A DNA stretch of 37,954 bases from Mesorhizobium sp. SARCC-RB16n. Its GTDB lineage: Bacteria; Pseudomonadota; Alphaproteobacteria; Rhizobiales; Rhizobiaceae. The notes beneath the pieces were generated by a model. The model saw nothing but the letters and a program-made list of their open reading frames with translations. It was not told the origin of the DNA and made no database searches. Positions within the stretch are counted from its first letter, which is position 1. Each line of letters starts with the position of its first letter. Positions 1 through 7,685 of this stretch are shown in pieces. A program made the position numbers and the translations under genes. The stretch lies in assembly GCF_008520305.1 (NCBI RefSeq), contig NZ_ML703299.1, forward strand, positions 1 through 37,954, read 5' to 3'.

Positions 1-25
1 AACTCCCAAAACGTCATATGCGATT

Positions 26-161
26 CCCCTGCCCCACGAGGGGGGAGATCGGATGTCATCCGTGCTTTCGCCAATCACCAGCATTGCAAGAAAGCGACGG
101 CCGCGAAACTGCCAATCTCCCCCCTCGTGGGGGAGATGTCCGGCAGGACAGAGGGGGGCGC
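26..161. repeat. RIME-like palindromic repeat, copy 1 (left arm truncated)
   Basis: The right arm (about 110-161) carries the stem GGGGGAGATGTCCGGCAGG followed by ACAGAGGGGGGCGC, as in the two other copies at 26.9 kb and 29.2 kb. The left arm keeps only the inner hairpin with GGGGGGAGATCGG (about 26-52) and lacks the outer CCCCCCTCTGTCC part. The centre differs from the other copies. It lies just downstream of the minus-strand operon that ends at 193, so it may act as a transcript-end structure. The RIME name is by resemblance to rhizobial intergenic mosaic elements, not by a database match. Confidence 0.8.
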
Positions 162-192
162 GAAGGATCGCCGACGCAACGTGATCGGCTTT

Positions 193-1044
193 CTATCCCG
201 CCTTCTTCCACCCGTTCCTGATATGCCTATACCCCTCCCGGTACACCGCTTCCGGCGTCTCGGAAAAATCGCGCCATACTTTCGTCGCCGCGGCCAAATC
301 CTTGAGCGAGCGCCCGAACGCCTCGATGGTCAGCCAGTCGTCGTAGCCGCTCTTGCGGATCGCCTCGAAGGTTTCTTTCCACGGAATGTTGCCGCGCCCC
401 GGCACGCCGCGATCGTTCTCCGATATGTGGATATGCACGACATTCCTGCGGTGCTTCGTATAGGCGCCGATCGGGTCGGCCTCCTCGATATTGGCGTGGA
501 ACGTGTCGTACATCGCCTTGATGTGCGGCCGGTCGATGGCGTCGATATGCTCCGACAGGTCGGCCATGGTGTTGAGGAGATAGCATTCGAAGCGGTTCAG
601 CGCCTCGAGCCCGATGGTAATGTTGCGCTTGCCGGCATGGTCGCCGATGGCGCGCTGCGAGGCAACGGAGCGCTTCTTCTCGGCGGCCGTCGGCCCGGTT
701 CCGGAAAAGGCGCCAAGCGTCGAATGCAGCGGTCCACTCAGTGTGCGGGCGCCAAGCGAATCGGCGCAATCGATGGCCCATTTCATGTAATCGACACCAG
801 CCTTGCGCGTTGCCGCATCGGCCGCGATCAGGTTCATCGCCGGATCGCCCATGGCTGACACAGCGGTCCGCTCCAGCCCGATACGGTCGAGCAATTCACC
901 CAGTTTCCTGTAGTCGTCCGGCGTGCCGGCGAAGATCGGTATCTCGACGCCGTCGAAGCCGGTCGACTTGATGTCGCGAAGCAGCGGCTCGTGCTTCTTC
1001 GACACCGCCGTCGTCCACAAGAACATGCACATGCCGATCTTCAT
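193..1044 (-). CDS. Ketose 3-epimerase (D-tagatose/D-psicose 3-epimerase family)
   Basis: The 283-residue product is a cytoplasmic TIM-barrel sugar epimerase that would interconvert ketohexoses at C3. The family's residues are all visible: E147 in GLEALNRFE, D180 in YDTFHANIEE, H206 in HIHISENDR, R212 and E241. They sit at a constant offset of five from the metal ligands and substrate arginine I recall for the Agrobacterium tumefaciens D-psicose 3-epimerase (E152, D185, H211, R217, E246). The C-terminal KVWRDFS also matches that family. The ATG at 1044 has GGAGG five bases upstream; reading could extend further upstream but only into the neighbouring gene. It is the last gene of a three-gene minus-strand operon, 35 nt after the oxidoreductase. 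The natural substrate is not determined by sequence. Confidence 0.92.
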   Translation of the reverse strand: MKIGMCMFLWTTAVSKKHEPLLRDIKSTGFDGVEIPIFAGTPDDYRKLGELLDRIGLERTAVSAMGDPAMNLIAADAATRKAGVDYMKWAIDCADSLGARTLSGPLHSTLGAFSGTGPTAAEKKRSVASQRAIGDHAGKRNITIGLEALNRFECYLLNTMADLSEHIDAIDRPHIKAMYDTFHANIEEADPIGAYTKHRRNVVHIHISENDRGVPGRGNIPWKETFEAIRKSGYDDWLTIEAFGRSLKDLAAATKVWRDFSETPEAVYREGYRHIRNGWKKAG

Positions 1045-1079
1045 CGACGCCTCCCCCATTCCCGCCAACCAGGTGCCTC

Positions 1080-2267
1080 TTACAGCTTGGTCCACGCTCC
1101 ATTCTTCTTCGACGACTTCACGCAGGCCTCGATGAAAGCCATGCCCTCGACACCGTCCTGGATGGTCGGGAAGACGACATCCTTTGCCGGCTTTCCACCC
1201 TTGCGCCGCGCCGCGCGGATGGCGCGTGCCGCCTCCTGGTAGATGTTGGCGAAGCCTTCGAGATAACCCTCGGGATGGCCCGACGGAACGCGGCTGACAC
1301 GGCCCGCCACCGGCAGCGCGCCGGCACCGTTGCGGGTGATCAACTGTTTCGGCTGGCCGAACGGCGTGTACCAGAGATAGTTCGGATCGGCCTGCACCCA
1401 TTCCAGACCGCCCTTCGAACCGTAGATGCGCAGCTTCAGACCGTTCTCATGACCAGGCGCCACTTGGCTTGCCCAGATCATGCCCTTGGCCGGATGCGTT
1501 TTTCCGGTCGGCTTGAAACGCAGCATGACGTTGACGTTGTCGTCGAGCAGCCTCCCCGGCACGAAAGCATCGAGATCGGCCGACAGGGAGTCGAGTTCGA
1601 GGCCAGAGACGAAGCGGGCGAGGTTATAGGCATGGGTGCCGATGTCGCCGAGCGCGCCGCCGGCACCCGCCTGCTTGGGGTCGCCCCGCCATGACGCCTG
1701 CTTCTGGCCGGTGGCGGCGAGGTCCTCGGTCAGCCAGTCCTGCGGATATTCCGACTGCACGATGCGGATGTCGCCGAGCACGCCCTTGGCCACCATTTCG
1801 CGCGCCTGCCGCACCATCGGGTAGGCGGTGTAATTATGGGTGAGCACGAACACCTTGCCGGTCTTCTCGACTATCGCCGCGAGCTTCTTCGCTTCGGCCA
1901 GCGTCGTTGCCAGCGGCTTGTCGCAGATCACGTGGATGCCTGCCTCCAGGAAGGCCTTGGCCGCCGGCACATGCACATTGTTGGGGGTGACGATGGCCAC
2001 CGCCTCGATGCCATCCGGGCGCTTCGCCTCGGCCTTGGCCATTTCGGCGTAGGACGCATAGCTTCGCTCCGGATCGAGCCCGAGTTCGGCGGCCGAGGCC
2101 TTTGCGCGCGCCGGATCGGCCGACAAGGCGCCAGCGACCAGCACGAAATCATTGTCCATGCGCGCCGCGATCCGGTGCACCGCGCCGATGAACGCGCCTT
2201 GCCCGCCGCCGACCATGCCGTAGCGGATCGGGCCGCCTCCCGTTTCCGACTTCGATGCGCCAACCAT
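1080..2267 (-). CDS. Gfo/Idh/MocA-family NAD(P)-dependent oxidoreductase
   Basis: The 395-residue protein has an N-terminal Rossmann dinucleotide site (GMVGGGQGAFIG, residues 17-28). The family's substrate-side signature follows: CDKP at 115-118 with catalytic-type K117, then GDIGTH with D208 and H212 in the Gfo/Idh/MocA C-terminal fold. Relatives oxidise or reduce hydroxyls of inositols and sugars. The ATG at 2267 follows GAGGGAG with a six-base spacer; the open frame upstream overlaps the preceding gene region and has no better start. It is the middle gene of the operon, 53 nt downstream of the isomerase at 2321-3376. Its flanking epimerase and isomerase point to a sugar or inositol oxidation-epimerisation route; the exact substrate is unknown. 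Confidence 0.93.
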   Translation of the reverse strand: MVGASKSETGGGPIRYGMVGGGQGAFIGAVHRIAARMDNDFVLVAGALSADPARAKASAAELGLDPERSYASYAEMAKAEAKRPDGIEAVAIVTPNNVHVPAAKAFLEAGIHVICDKPLATTLAEAKKLAAIVEKTGKVFVLTHNYTAYPMVRQAREMVAKGVLGDIRIVQSEYPQDWLTEDLAATGQKQASWRGDPKQAGAGGALGDIGTHAYNLARFVSGLELDSLSADLDAFVPGRLLDDNVNVMLRFKPTGKTHPAKGMIWASQVAPGHENGLKLRIYGSKGGLEWVQADPNYLWYTPFGQPKQLITRNGAGALPVAGRVSRVPSGHPEGYLEGFANIYQEAARAIRAARRKGGKPAKDVVFPTIQDGVEGMAFIEACVKSSKKNGAWTKL

Positions 2268-2290
2268 GTTTTTCTCCCTCGTCTGAGATA

Positions 2291-2306
2291 CCCCTCCCCC
2301 GAGGGG
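2291..2306. other. Intercistronic GC hairpin
   Basis: CCCCTC and GAGGGG form a perfect 6-bp stem with a four-C loop in the 53-nt gap between the first two genes of the minus-strand operon. It could stabilise or separate mRNA segments. No U-tract follows, so it is not called a terminator. Confidence 0.5.
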
Positions 2307-2320
2307 AAGCGAAAGCGGTG

Positions 2321-3376
2321 TCAAATTCCCATCATGGCGCGCAGCAACATCTTGTCCGTAGTGCCAGCGGCGAAATCGTCGAATGCCTTCTCGGTCACCC
2401 GGATGATGTGGTGCTGGATGAAGGGCGCCCCTTCGGCCGCACCGTCCTCCGGGTGCTTCAGGCAGCATTCCCATTCCAGCACCGCCCAGGAATCGTAATT
2501 GTACTGAGTCAGCTTGGAGAAGATGCCGCCGAAATCCACTTGCCCGTCGCCGAGCGAACGGAAGCGGCCGGCGCGGTTCGTCCAGCTCTGATAACCGGAG
2601 TACACGCCTTGCCGTCCGGTCGGATTGAACTCGGCGTCCTTGACGTGAAAAGCCTTGATCCGCTCGTGATAGATATCGATGAATTCGAGATAATCGAGCT
2701 GCTGCAGCAGGAAGTGCGAAGGATCGTAGTTGATGTTGCAGCGCTTGTGGCCACCGACCGCGTCGAGGAACATCTCGAAGGTCGTCCCATCGAACACGTC
2801 TTCCGAAGGATGGATTTCGTAGCCGACATCGACACCATTGTCCTCATAGACATCGAGGATCGGCTTCCAGCGTTTGCCGAGTTCACCGAAGGCTTCCTCG
2901 ATCAGTCCGGCGGGCCGCTGCGGAAAGGGATAGAGGTAAGGGAAAGCCAGCGAGCCGGTGAACGACACCGAGACATTAAGCCCGAGATTGCGCGACGCCT
3001 TGGCACCGAACTTCATCTGTTCGACCGCCCATTTCTGCCGCGCCTTCGGGTTGTTGTGTACCGATGGCGGCGCGAACCCATCCATCTGTGCGTCATAGGC
3101 CGGATGCACCGCCACCAATTGCCCCTGCAGATGCGTCGACAGTTCGGTGATCTCGACGCCGGCGTCAGTGCAGATGCCCTTCACCTCGTCGCAATAGGTC
3201 TTGGAAGACGACGCCTTCTCGAGGTCGAACAGGCGCGCGTCCCAAGTCGGGATCTGCACGCCCTTGTAGCCGAGACCGGCGGCCCATTTGGTGATCGACG
3301 CCAGCGAATTGAACGGTGCGGCGTCGCCCGCGAACTGCGCCAGAAACAGTCCAGGGCCCTTCATTGTCGTCGGCAT
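2321..3376 (-). CDS. Sugar phosphate isomerase/epimerase-family TIM-barrel protein
   Basis: The 351-residue protein is a longer member of the xylose-isomerase-like TIM-barrel superfamily. Candidate metal-ligand segments come in the usual order: YEIHPSEDVFDG, NYDPSHF, HVKDAEF and LEWECC, giving Glu, Asp, His and Glu at the ends of successive strands. Proteins of this length and motif set are commonly found next to Gfo/Idh/MocA oxidoreductases in rhizobial sugar clusters. The ATG at 3376 is preferred because GGAGG lies six bases upstream. The in-frame ATG at 3382 overlaps that ribosome-binding site too closely. It is the first gene of the minus-strand operon and faces the divergent operon across a 400-nt control region with two GntR-type operators. 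No signal peptide is visible. Confidence 0.9.
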   Translation of the reverse strand: MPTTMKGPGLFLAQFAGDAAPFNSLASITKWAAGLGYKGVQIPTWDARLFDLEKASSSKTYCDEVKGICTDAGVEITELSTHLQGQLVAVHPAYDAQMDGFAPPSVHNNPKARQKWAVEQMKFGAKASRNLGLNVSVSFTGSLAFPYLYPFPQRPAGLIEEAFGELGKRWKPILDVYEDNGVDVGYEIHPSEDVFDGTTFEMFLDAVGGHKRCNINYDPSHFLLQQLDYLEFIDIYHERIKAFHVKDAEFNPTGRQGVYSGYQSWTNRAGRFRSLGDGQVDFGGIFSKLTQYNYDSWAVLEWECCLKHPEDGAAEGAPFIQHHIIRVTEKAFDDFAAGTTDKMLLRAMMGI

Positions 3377-3479
3377 CGGCATCCTCCTCATTTTGTCACG
3401 ACCAAGCATAGCGCCTGATGAAAGCAGGGCCAGTCACTTTGGTCTTTTCGCGTCGGACGCTCTGCCGACACCGCCATTC

Positions 3480-3490
3480 TGGTATGACCA
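3480..3490. promoter_or_regulatory. GntR/FadR-type operator O1 (TGGTATGACCA)
   Basis: This is a TGGT-ATG-ACCA inverted repeat, the form of FadR/PdhR-subfamily GntR operators. It overlaps a longer arrangement in which TGACCAAAT (3485-3493) and ATTTGGTCA (3500-3508) are perfect inverted repeats around a 6-nt centre, so two dimers or alternative registers are possible. It lies about 104 bp upstream of the minus-strand operon start at 3376. Confidence 0.65.
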
Positions 3491-3659
3491 AATAAGGCAA
3501 TTTGGTCAAGTCTCGGAATGCGCCGAAAAGGCTCTCCGAACGCGCAAAATAACGGTACATATCACAATGTAATCAACAAACTAGTCACCCCTGCGGGTTA
3601 CGTCGCTGCAGTTGTTGCCGTCTCGAAGAATTTGCTGTAGACCTCATTTCAGACCCAAT

Positions 3660-3670
3660 TGGTCGAACCA
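3660..3670. promoter_or_regulatory. GntR/FadR-type operator O2 (TGGTCGAACCA)
   Basis: This is a TGGT-CGA-ACCA inverted repeat. The flanks extend the symmetry with one mismatch (AATTGGT against AACTGGT when the right half is reversed). It lies about 107 bp upstream of the ATG at 3777, in the control region of the operon that encodes the FadR-type regulator, so autoregulation is plausible. Confidence 0.7.
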
Positions 3671-3776
3671 GTTTGCAAGAAAAGGCTGGGGATGCCTTGG
3701 GGAGGAACCCGTGCATCGTCTTTCGGCGATGCATGTCGCAGGCAAACCATACGGACGAATCTGGGAAGGACAGGCC

Positions 3777-4664
3777 ATGCATCTTTCGACGCACAACTGG
3801 ATGCGCGCGGAACCCCTTGAGACGACGCTCAAGCGCATCAAGAAATTCGGCTATGAGTCGATCGAGATTTCAGGCGAGCCAGCGCAGTACAAGACCAAGG
3901 AGACGCGGGCGCTGCTGAAGGAGCATGGCATCCGTTGCTGGGGCGCGGTCACCCTGATGCTGGGCGAACGCAACCTTGCCGCCAGGAACCAGGGCCAGCG
4001 TGAGCGCTCCGTGCAATACGTCAAGGACGTGCTGACGATGGTCAGCGAACTCGACGGCGAGATTATCACGCTGGTTCCGGCGACGGTGGGCAAGGTGGTG
4101 CCGGACGGCACCGAGGAGGAGGAGTGGAAATGGGTCGTCGACGCGACCCGGGAATGCTTCGCCCACGCCAAGAAGGTCGGCGTCAAGATTGCCGTCGAAC
4201 CGCTCAACCGCTTCGAAACCTATCTGTTTAATCGCGGTGCCCAGGCGCTGGCGCTGGCTGACGCGGTCAGCCCGGAATGCGGCGTCTGCCTTGACGCCTA
4301 CCATATCCACATGGAGGAATTTAACGTCCATGACGCCATCCGGCAGGTCGGAAAGCGCCTGTTCGACTTCCATGTCGCCGACAATAACCGCTTCGCCGCC
4401 GGCCTCGGCCAGATCGACTGGCCCAGGATCGTCGCGACCTTGAAGGAAGTCGGCTATGATGGCGCGCTGACCAATGAATTCGTCGCCCCCGTCGATCGCA
4501 CGCCGGCAGCACCCTATCCCGAAATGGTCGAGCGCCACCCGGTCGATATCTCGCCCGAGCAGTTGAAGTTCATCCAGGACCACGGCTCCAGCGTGCTCAC
4601 GGAGAAATTCTACACCGACCAGATGCGCATCACTGCCGAAACGCTGCTGCCGCTGATCAAGTAG
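3777..4664 (+). CDS. Sugar phosphate isomerase/epimerase-family TIM-barrel protein
   Basis: The 295-residue barrel shows the ketose-epimerase/IolE-like ligand pattern: E141 in EPLNRFETY, D173 in CLDAYHIHMEE, H199 in FHVADNNR with R205 following, and E234 in TNEFV. It should bind a divalent metal and isomerise or epimerise a small sugar or sugar-acid intermediate. The ATG at 3777 has GGAAGGA six bases upstream. Longer frames back to 3612 would run through the operator. It is the first gene of a four-gene plus-strand operon with an acid-sugar dehydratase, a GntR regulator and a hydroxyacid dehydrogenase. It is related to, but clearly distinct from, the epimerase at 193-1044. Confidence 0.92.
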   Translation: MHLSTHNWMRAEPLETTLKRIKKFGYESIEISGEPAQYKTKETRALLKEHGIRCWGAVTLMLGERNLAARNQGQRERSVQYVKDVLTMVSELDGEIITLVPATVGKVVPDGTEEEEWKWVVDATRECFAHAKKVGVKIAVEPLNRFETYLFNRGAQALALADAVSPECGVCLDAYHIHMEEFNVHDAIRQVGKRLFDFHVADNNRFAAGLGQIDWPRIVATLKEVGYDGALTNEFVAPVDRTPAAPYPEMVERHPVDISPEQLKFIQDHGSSVLTEKFYTDQMRITAETLLPLIK

Positions 4665-4722
4665 TCGACGCCGCTGGGAATTTGTCCTTCCGCCCCGACT
4701 GGCGGCAGGGCTGGGGAAAGAT

Positions 4723-5892
4723 ATGCGCATAAAGACTGTCCAGGCCTGGTGGGTCCGCGTCCCGATCGAAGCCGCGAAGCAGCATCGCAGCGACTTCGGC
4801 CAGGTGACGACCTTTGATGCCGCCATCCTGCGCATCGAAACCGATGACGGGCTGGTCGGCTGGGGCGAAGGCAAGAATGCCGCCGGCAGCGCCGGCAGCT
4901 ACGGCGCCCTCGTCCACATGCTGAACCACGAAGTCGGGCCGCAGTTGGTCGGCCGCCATCCGGCCGACATCGGCGTCATCTGGGAGATGCTCTACAACGG
5001 CGTGCGCCACGAAAGTGCCGCCCACGCCGGCCACGCCATGCCGCAACTGGCGCGGCGCGGCATGAGCGTCGCCGCCATCAGCGCTGTCGACATCGCGCTC
5101 TGGGACATCCTGGGCAAATCGCTGGGCCAGCCGGTCTGGCGGCTGCTCGGTGGCCGCAAGGTCGATCGCATGCGGGCCTATGCCTCTGGTGGCTGGGCCT
5201 CCGCCGATGCCATCGGCGAGCAATTGAAATCCTACATCGCCAAGGGCGGCTTCAAGGCGTTGAAGATGCGGGTGGGCGCCATGGATGGCGCGGCACACAA
5301 TTCCGCCGCCCGCGTGCGAGCCGCGCGCCAGGCGCTCGGCCCCGATGTCGAACTGATGGTCGACGCGCACGGCACCTATACCGTGGCGGAAGCCAAACGC
5401 TTCATCCACCTCGTCAAGGATCTTGATCTTGCCTGGTTCGAGGAGCCCGTGATCGCCGACGACAAGCCGGGCATGGCTGAAGTGCGCGCTTCCGGCCCCG
5501 TTCCGATCGCCACCGGCGAAAGCGAGGCGACGCGCTACGCCTTCCGCGACCTCGCCATTCTCAAGGCGGCCGACATCTTCCAGCCGGACCCCGCCTTCTG
5601 CGGCGGCATCAGCGAGGCGATGAAGATCGGCACCATCGCCAGCGCCTTCAATTTACGCTTCGCGCCGCATCTTTGGGCCGGTGCCCCTTGCTTCTTCGCC
5701 GGGCTGCATGTCTGCGCCGCCTCGCCTTCGAGTTTCACCGTCGAATATTCGCTCGGCGCCAACCCGATGATCCACGATCTGGTCGAAGAGACTGTCGAAG
5801 CGAAGGACGGTATGATAGCGATCCCGGAAAAGCCCGGATTGGGATTCACCATTTCGGAGCGATTCCTGGAGGCGCACGCGCAACGCAATTGA
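4723..5892 (+). CDS. Enolase-superfamily (mandelate racemase-type) acid-sugar dehydratase
   Basis: The 389-residue protein has the capping domain plus barrel of the mandelate racemase subgroup. Visible active-site residues are K181 and R183 in the K-x-K/R position, metal ligands D214, E240 or E241 in FEEP, and E266 in TGESEA. The catalytic dyad is D289 in QPDP and H316 in APHLW. The D-to-H spacing of 27 equals that of mandelate racemase as I recall it (D270, H297). Such enzymes usually dehydrate aldonic or aldaric acids to 2-keto-3-deoxy acids. The ATG at 4723 follows GGGGAAAG. It lies 58 nt after the isomerase gene and 2 nt before the regulator gene. The substrate cannot be assigned from sequence. 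Confidence 0.93.
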   Translation: MRIKTVQAWWVRVPIEAAKQHRSDFGQVTTFDAAILRIETDDGLVGWGEGKNAAGSAGSYGALVHMLNHEVGPQLVGRHPADIGVIWEMLYNGVRHESAAHAGHAMPQLARRGMSVAAISAVDIALWDILGKSLGQPVWRLLGGRKVDRMRAYASGGWASADAIGEQLKSYIAKGGFKALKMRVGAMDGAAHNSAARVRAARQALGPDVELMVDAHGTYTVAEAKRFIHLVKDLDLAWFEEPVIADDKPGMAEVRASGPVPIATGESEATRYAFRDLAILKAADIFQPDPAFCGGISEAMKIGTIASAFNLRFAPHLWAGAPCFFAGLHVCAASPSSFTVEYSLGANPMIHDLVEETVEAKDGMIAIPEKPGLGFTISERFLEAHAQRN

Positions 5893-5894
5893 CG

Positions 5895-6614
5895 ATGAAA
5901 GAAAAGAACCTTCTCGCGGAACTCGCCGCCTATCTGTTCTCCCACTCGGACAAGGAGACCGGCCGCACGCCTTCCGAACGCGAGCTGGCGGAGCATTTCG
6001 GCGTCAGCCGCGGCCAGATCCGCGAAGCGCTGGCCATCCTCGAAGCCATGCGCATCGTCGAGCGCCGCGCCAAGTCAGGCATCTACATCGACACCAAGCA
6101 GGCCAGCGTCGAGGCGCTGGCGCTGTTCGCACGCGCCGGCCTGCCGCTCGATCCCCTGCAGATTTATGAAACGGTCGAGTTGCGCAAGATCCATGAGATC
6201 AAGGCGGCCGAGCTTGCCTGCTCGCGCGCCACCGAGGAGAATTTCGAGCGCCTGCGCGAGATCCTCAAAGCGTCGGAAGACCGCATCGCCGCCGGCGAGG
6301 GCCTTGCCAAGGAGGATCGCGAATTCCACCTCGAAATCGTGCGCGCCACCAAGAACAGCGTCTTCCACAACATCTGCAGCGTCTACTACCTGATGGGCGA
6401 GCAGCGCCTGCCGATCTACTTCAACGATCCCGAGCGCAGCGTGCGTTCGCATGCCGAGCATGTGCAGATCTACGAGGCGCTGCTGCGCCGCGACGGCAAT
6501 CTCGCCCAGGCGCTGATGAGCGCCCACCTGCAAGGCGCGGAAAGCTATTGGAAAGGGCTGATCGAGGGCGGCAAGGCGGTTGCGCCCTCCAGTCCGGCGC
6601 TCGAAAAGGCCTGA
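5895..6614 (+). CDS. FadR-subfamily GntR transcriptional regulator
   Basis: The 239-residue protein has an N-terminal winged helix (residues 5-68, with TPSERELAEHFGVSRGQIRE) followed by an all-helical FCD ligand-binding domain. That domain includes a DREFH segment and later His residues of the type that hold a metal in this subfamily. The ATG at 5895 lies 2 nt after the dehydratase stop, with no strong ribosome-binding site, so coupling to the upstream gene is likely. FadR-type proteins typically bind TGGT-N3-ACCA. Five such sites occur in the window, one of them upstream of this operon. It is therefore the best candidate regulator for the sugar catabolic operons, the six-gene ABC importer and the peptide importer. 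The effector is probably a small carboxylate from the pathway; that is inference. Confidence 0.93.
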   Translation: MKEKNLLAELAAYLFSHSDKETGRTPSERELAEHFGVSRGQIREALAILEAMRIVERRAKSGIYIDTKQASVEALALFARAGLPLDPLQIYETVELRKIHEIKAAELACSRATEENFERLREILKASEDRIAAGEGLAKEDREFHLEIVRATKNSVFHNICSVYYLMGEQRLPIYFNDPERSVRSHAEHVQIYEALLRRDGNLAQALMSAHLQGAESYWKGLIEGGKAVAPSSPALEKA

Positions 6615-6616
6615 CC

Positions 6617-7609
6617 GTGGCCCAGACCATGCCCAAGATCCTGTCGACACACCCGCTGCACCCGCGCGCCTCGGCCAGGCTGGCGGGCGCTGGTCAACTC
6701 GTGATTGCCTCGGCGCTCGATGCCGCCACCTTGACCACGGAAGCGAAGGACGCCGATATCCTCATCGTGCGGGCGCCGTTGCCGCCTGCATTGTTCGAGG
6801 GCGCCTGGAAGCTGAGGGCCGCGATCCGCCATGGCGCCGGGCTCGACATGATCCCGATGGAAGCAGCCGCTGCAGCCGGCGTGCTCGTGGCTAACGTGCC
6901 GGCGGTCAACGCCCGCTCGGTCGCCGAACATGTCATGCTCACCGCTCTTGCACTGCTGCGGCAGTTCCGCAGGGTCGACCGCGACCTGCGCGCCAAGGGC
7001 TGGCTGGCCGGTCGCGAGCATGCCAATGCCAACATCGAACTCGCCGGCAAGACCATCGGCATCGTCGGCCTTGGTGCCGTCGGGCAGGCCGTCGGGCACA
7101 TTGCCGCGCACGGCTTCGACCTCAAGGTGGTGGCGACGACGCGTAGCATGCAACCGGCGCCGGAGAAGGTCGGCTTCCTGTCGATCGACGCGCTGGTCGA
7201 GCAGAGCGACATCGTCGTGCTCTGCTGCCCGCTGACGCCGGAGACGCGCGGCCTGATCGGCCGCGAGCGCATCGCCCGTATGAAACCCAACGCACTGCTG
7301 ATCAATGTGTCGCGCGGACCGGTCGTCGACGATGACGCACTGATCGAGGCTTTGCGGGAGCGCCGCATCGGCGGTGCCGCGCTCGACGTTTTCTCGACGC
7401 AGCCGCTACCGCCAAATCATCCTTATTTCGGCTTCGACAACGTCATCATCACCCCGCATATGGCAGGGATTACCGAGGAATCGATGATGCGCATGGGCGT
7501 GGGCGCGGCCGGCGAAGCCTTGCTGGTGCTGGCAGACAAGCTGCCAGTCAACCTGCGCAATCCGGAAGTGGTCGATCATTACCGGCGGCGGTTTCCGCTC
7601 GACATATAG
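6617..7609 (+). CDS. D-2-hydroxyacid dehydrogenase (PGDH-like) with Gln at the catalytic Glu position
   Basis: The 330-residue protein has a substrate domain split around an NAD-binding domain (GLGAVGQAVG). R233 in NVSRG and H281 in TPHMAG match two members of the Arg-Glu-His catalytic set. The third, normally the Glu before Pro in DVFxxEPL, is Q262 in DVFSTQPLP. It would oxidise or reduce a 2-hydroxy/2-keto acid, fitting a pathway that begins with an acid-sugar dehydratase. The GTG at 6617 lies 2 nt after the regulator stop, with AAGG a few bases upstream; ATG at 6629 is an alternative start. It is the last gene of the operon and converges on the amidase gene, with no clear terminator in the 76-nt gap. 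Confidence 0.9.
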   Translation: MAQTMPKILSTHPLHPRASARLAGAGQLVIASALDAATLTTEAKDADILIVRAPLPPALFEGAWKLRAAIRHGAGLDMIPMEAAAAAGVLVANVPAVNARSVAEHVMLTALALLRQFRRVDRDLRAKGWLAGREHANANIELAGKTIGIVGLGAVGQAVGHIAAHGFDLKVVATTRSMQPAPEKVGFLSIDALVEQSDIVVLCCPLTPETRGLIGRERIARMKPNALLINVSRGPVVDDDALIEALRERRIGGAALDVFSTQPLPPNHPYFGFDNVIITPHMAGITEESMMRMGVGAAGEALLVLADKLPVNLRNPEVVDHYRRRFPLDI

Positions 7610-7685
7610 CAATCGCGGTTTCGTCCCGATGGCGAACGCAAACACTGTTCATCGCACGGATCCATCATCCACGGCTCGCTACCGA

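Larger units (their letters stand above)
3377..3776. promoter_or_regulatory. 400-nt divergent control region between two catabolic operons
   Basis: This gap separates the minus-strand epimerase operon from the plus-strand dehydratase operon. It is A+T-richer than its surroundings and holds two TGGT-N3-ACCA operators (3480-3490 and 3660-3670) and further TTTGGTC half-sites near 3439 and 3502. No convincing gene was seen. Open frames starting at 3612 or 3673 lack a ribosome-binding site and a codon pattern like the downstream gene. Confidence 0.7.
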
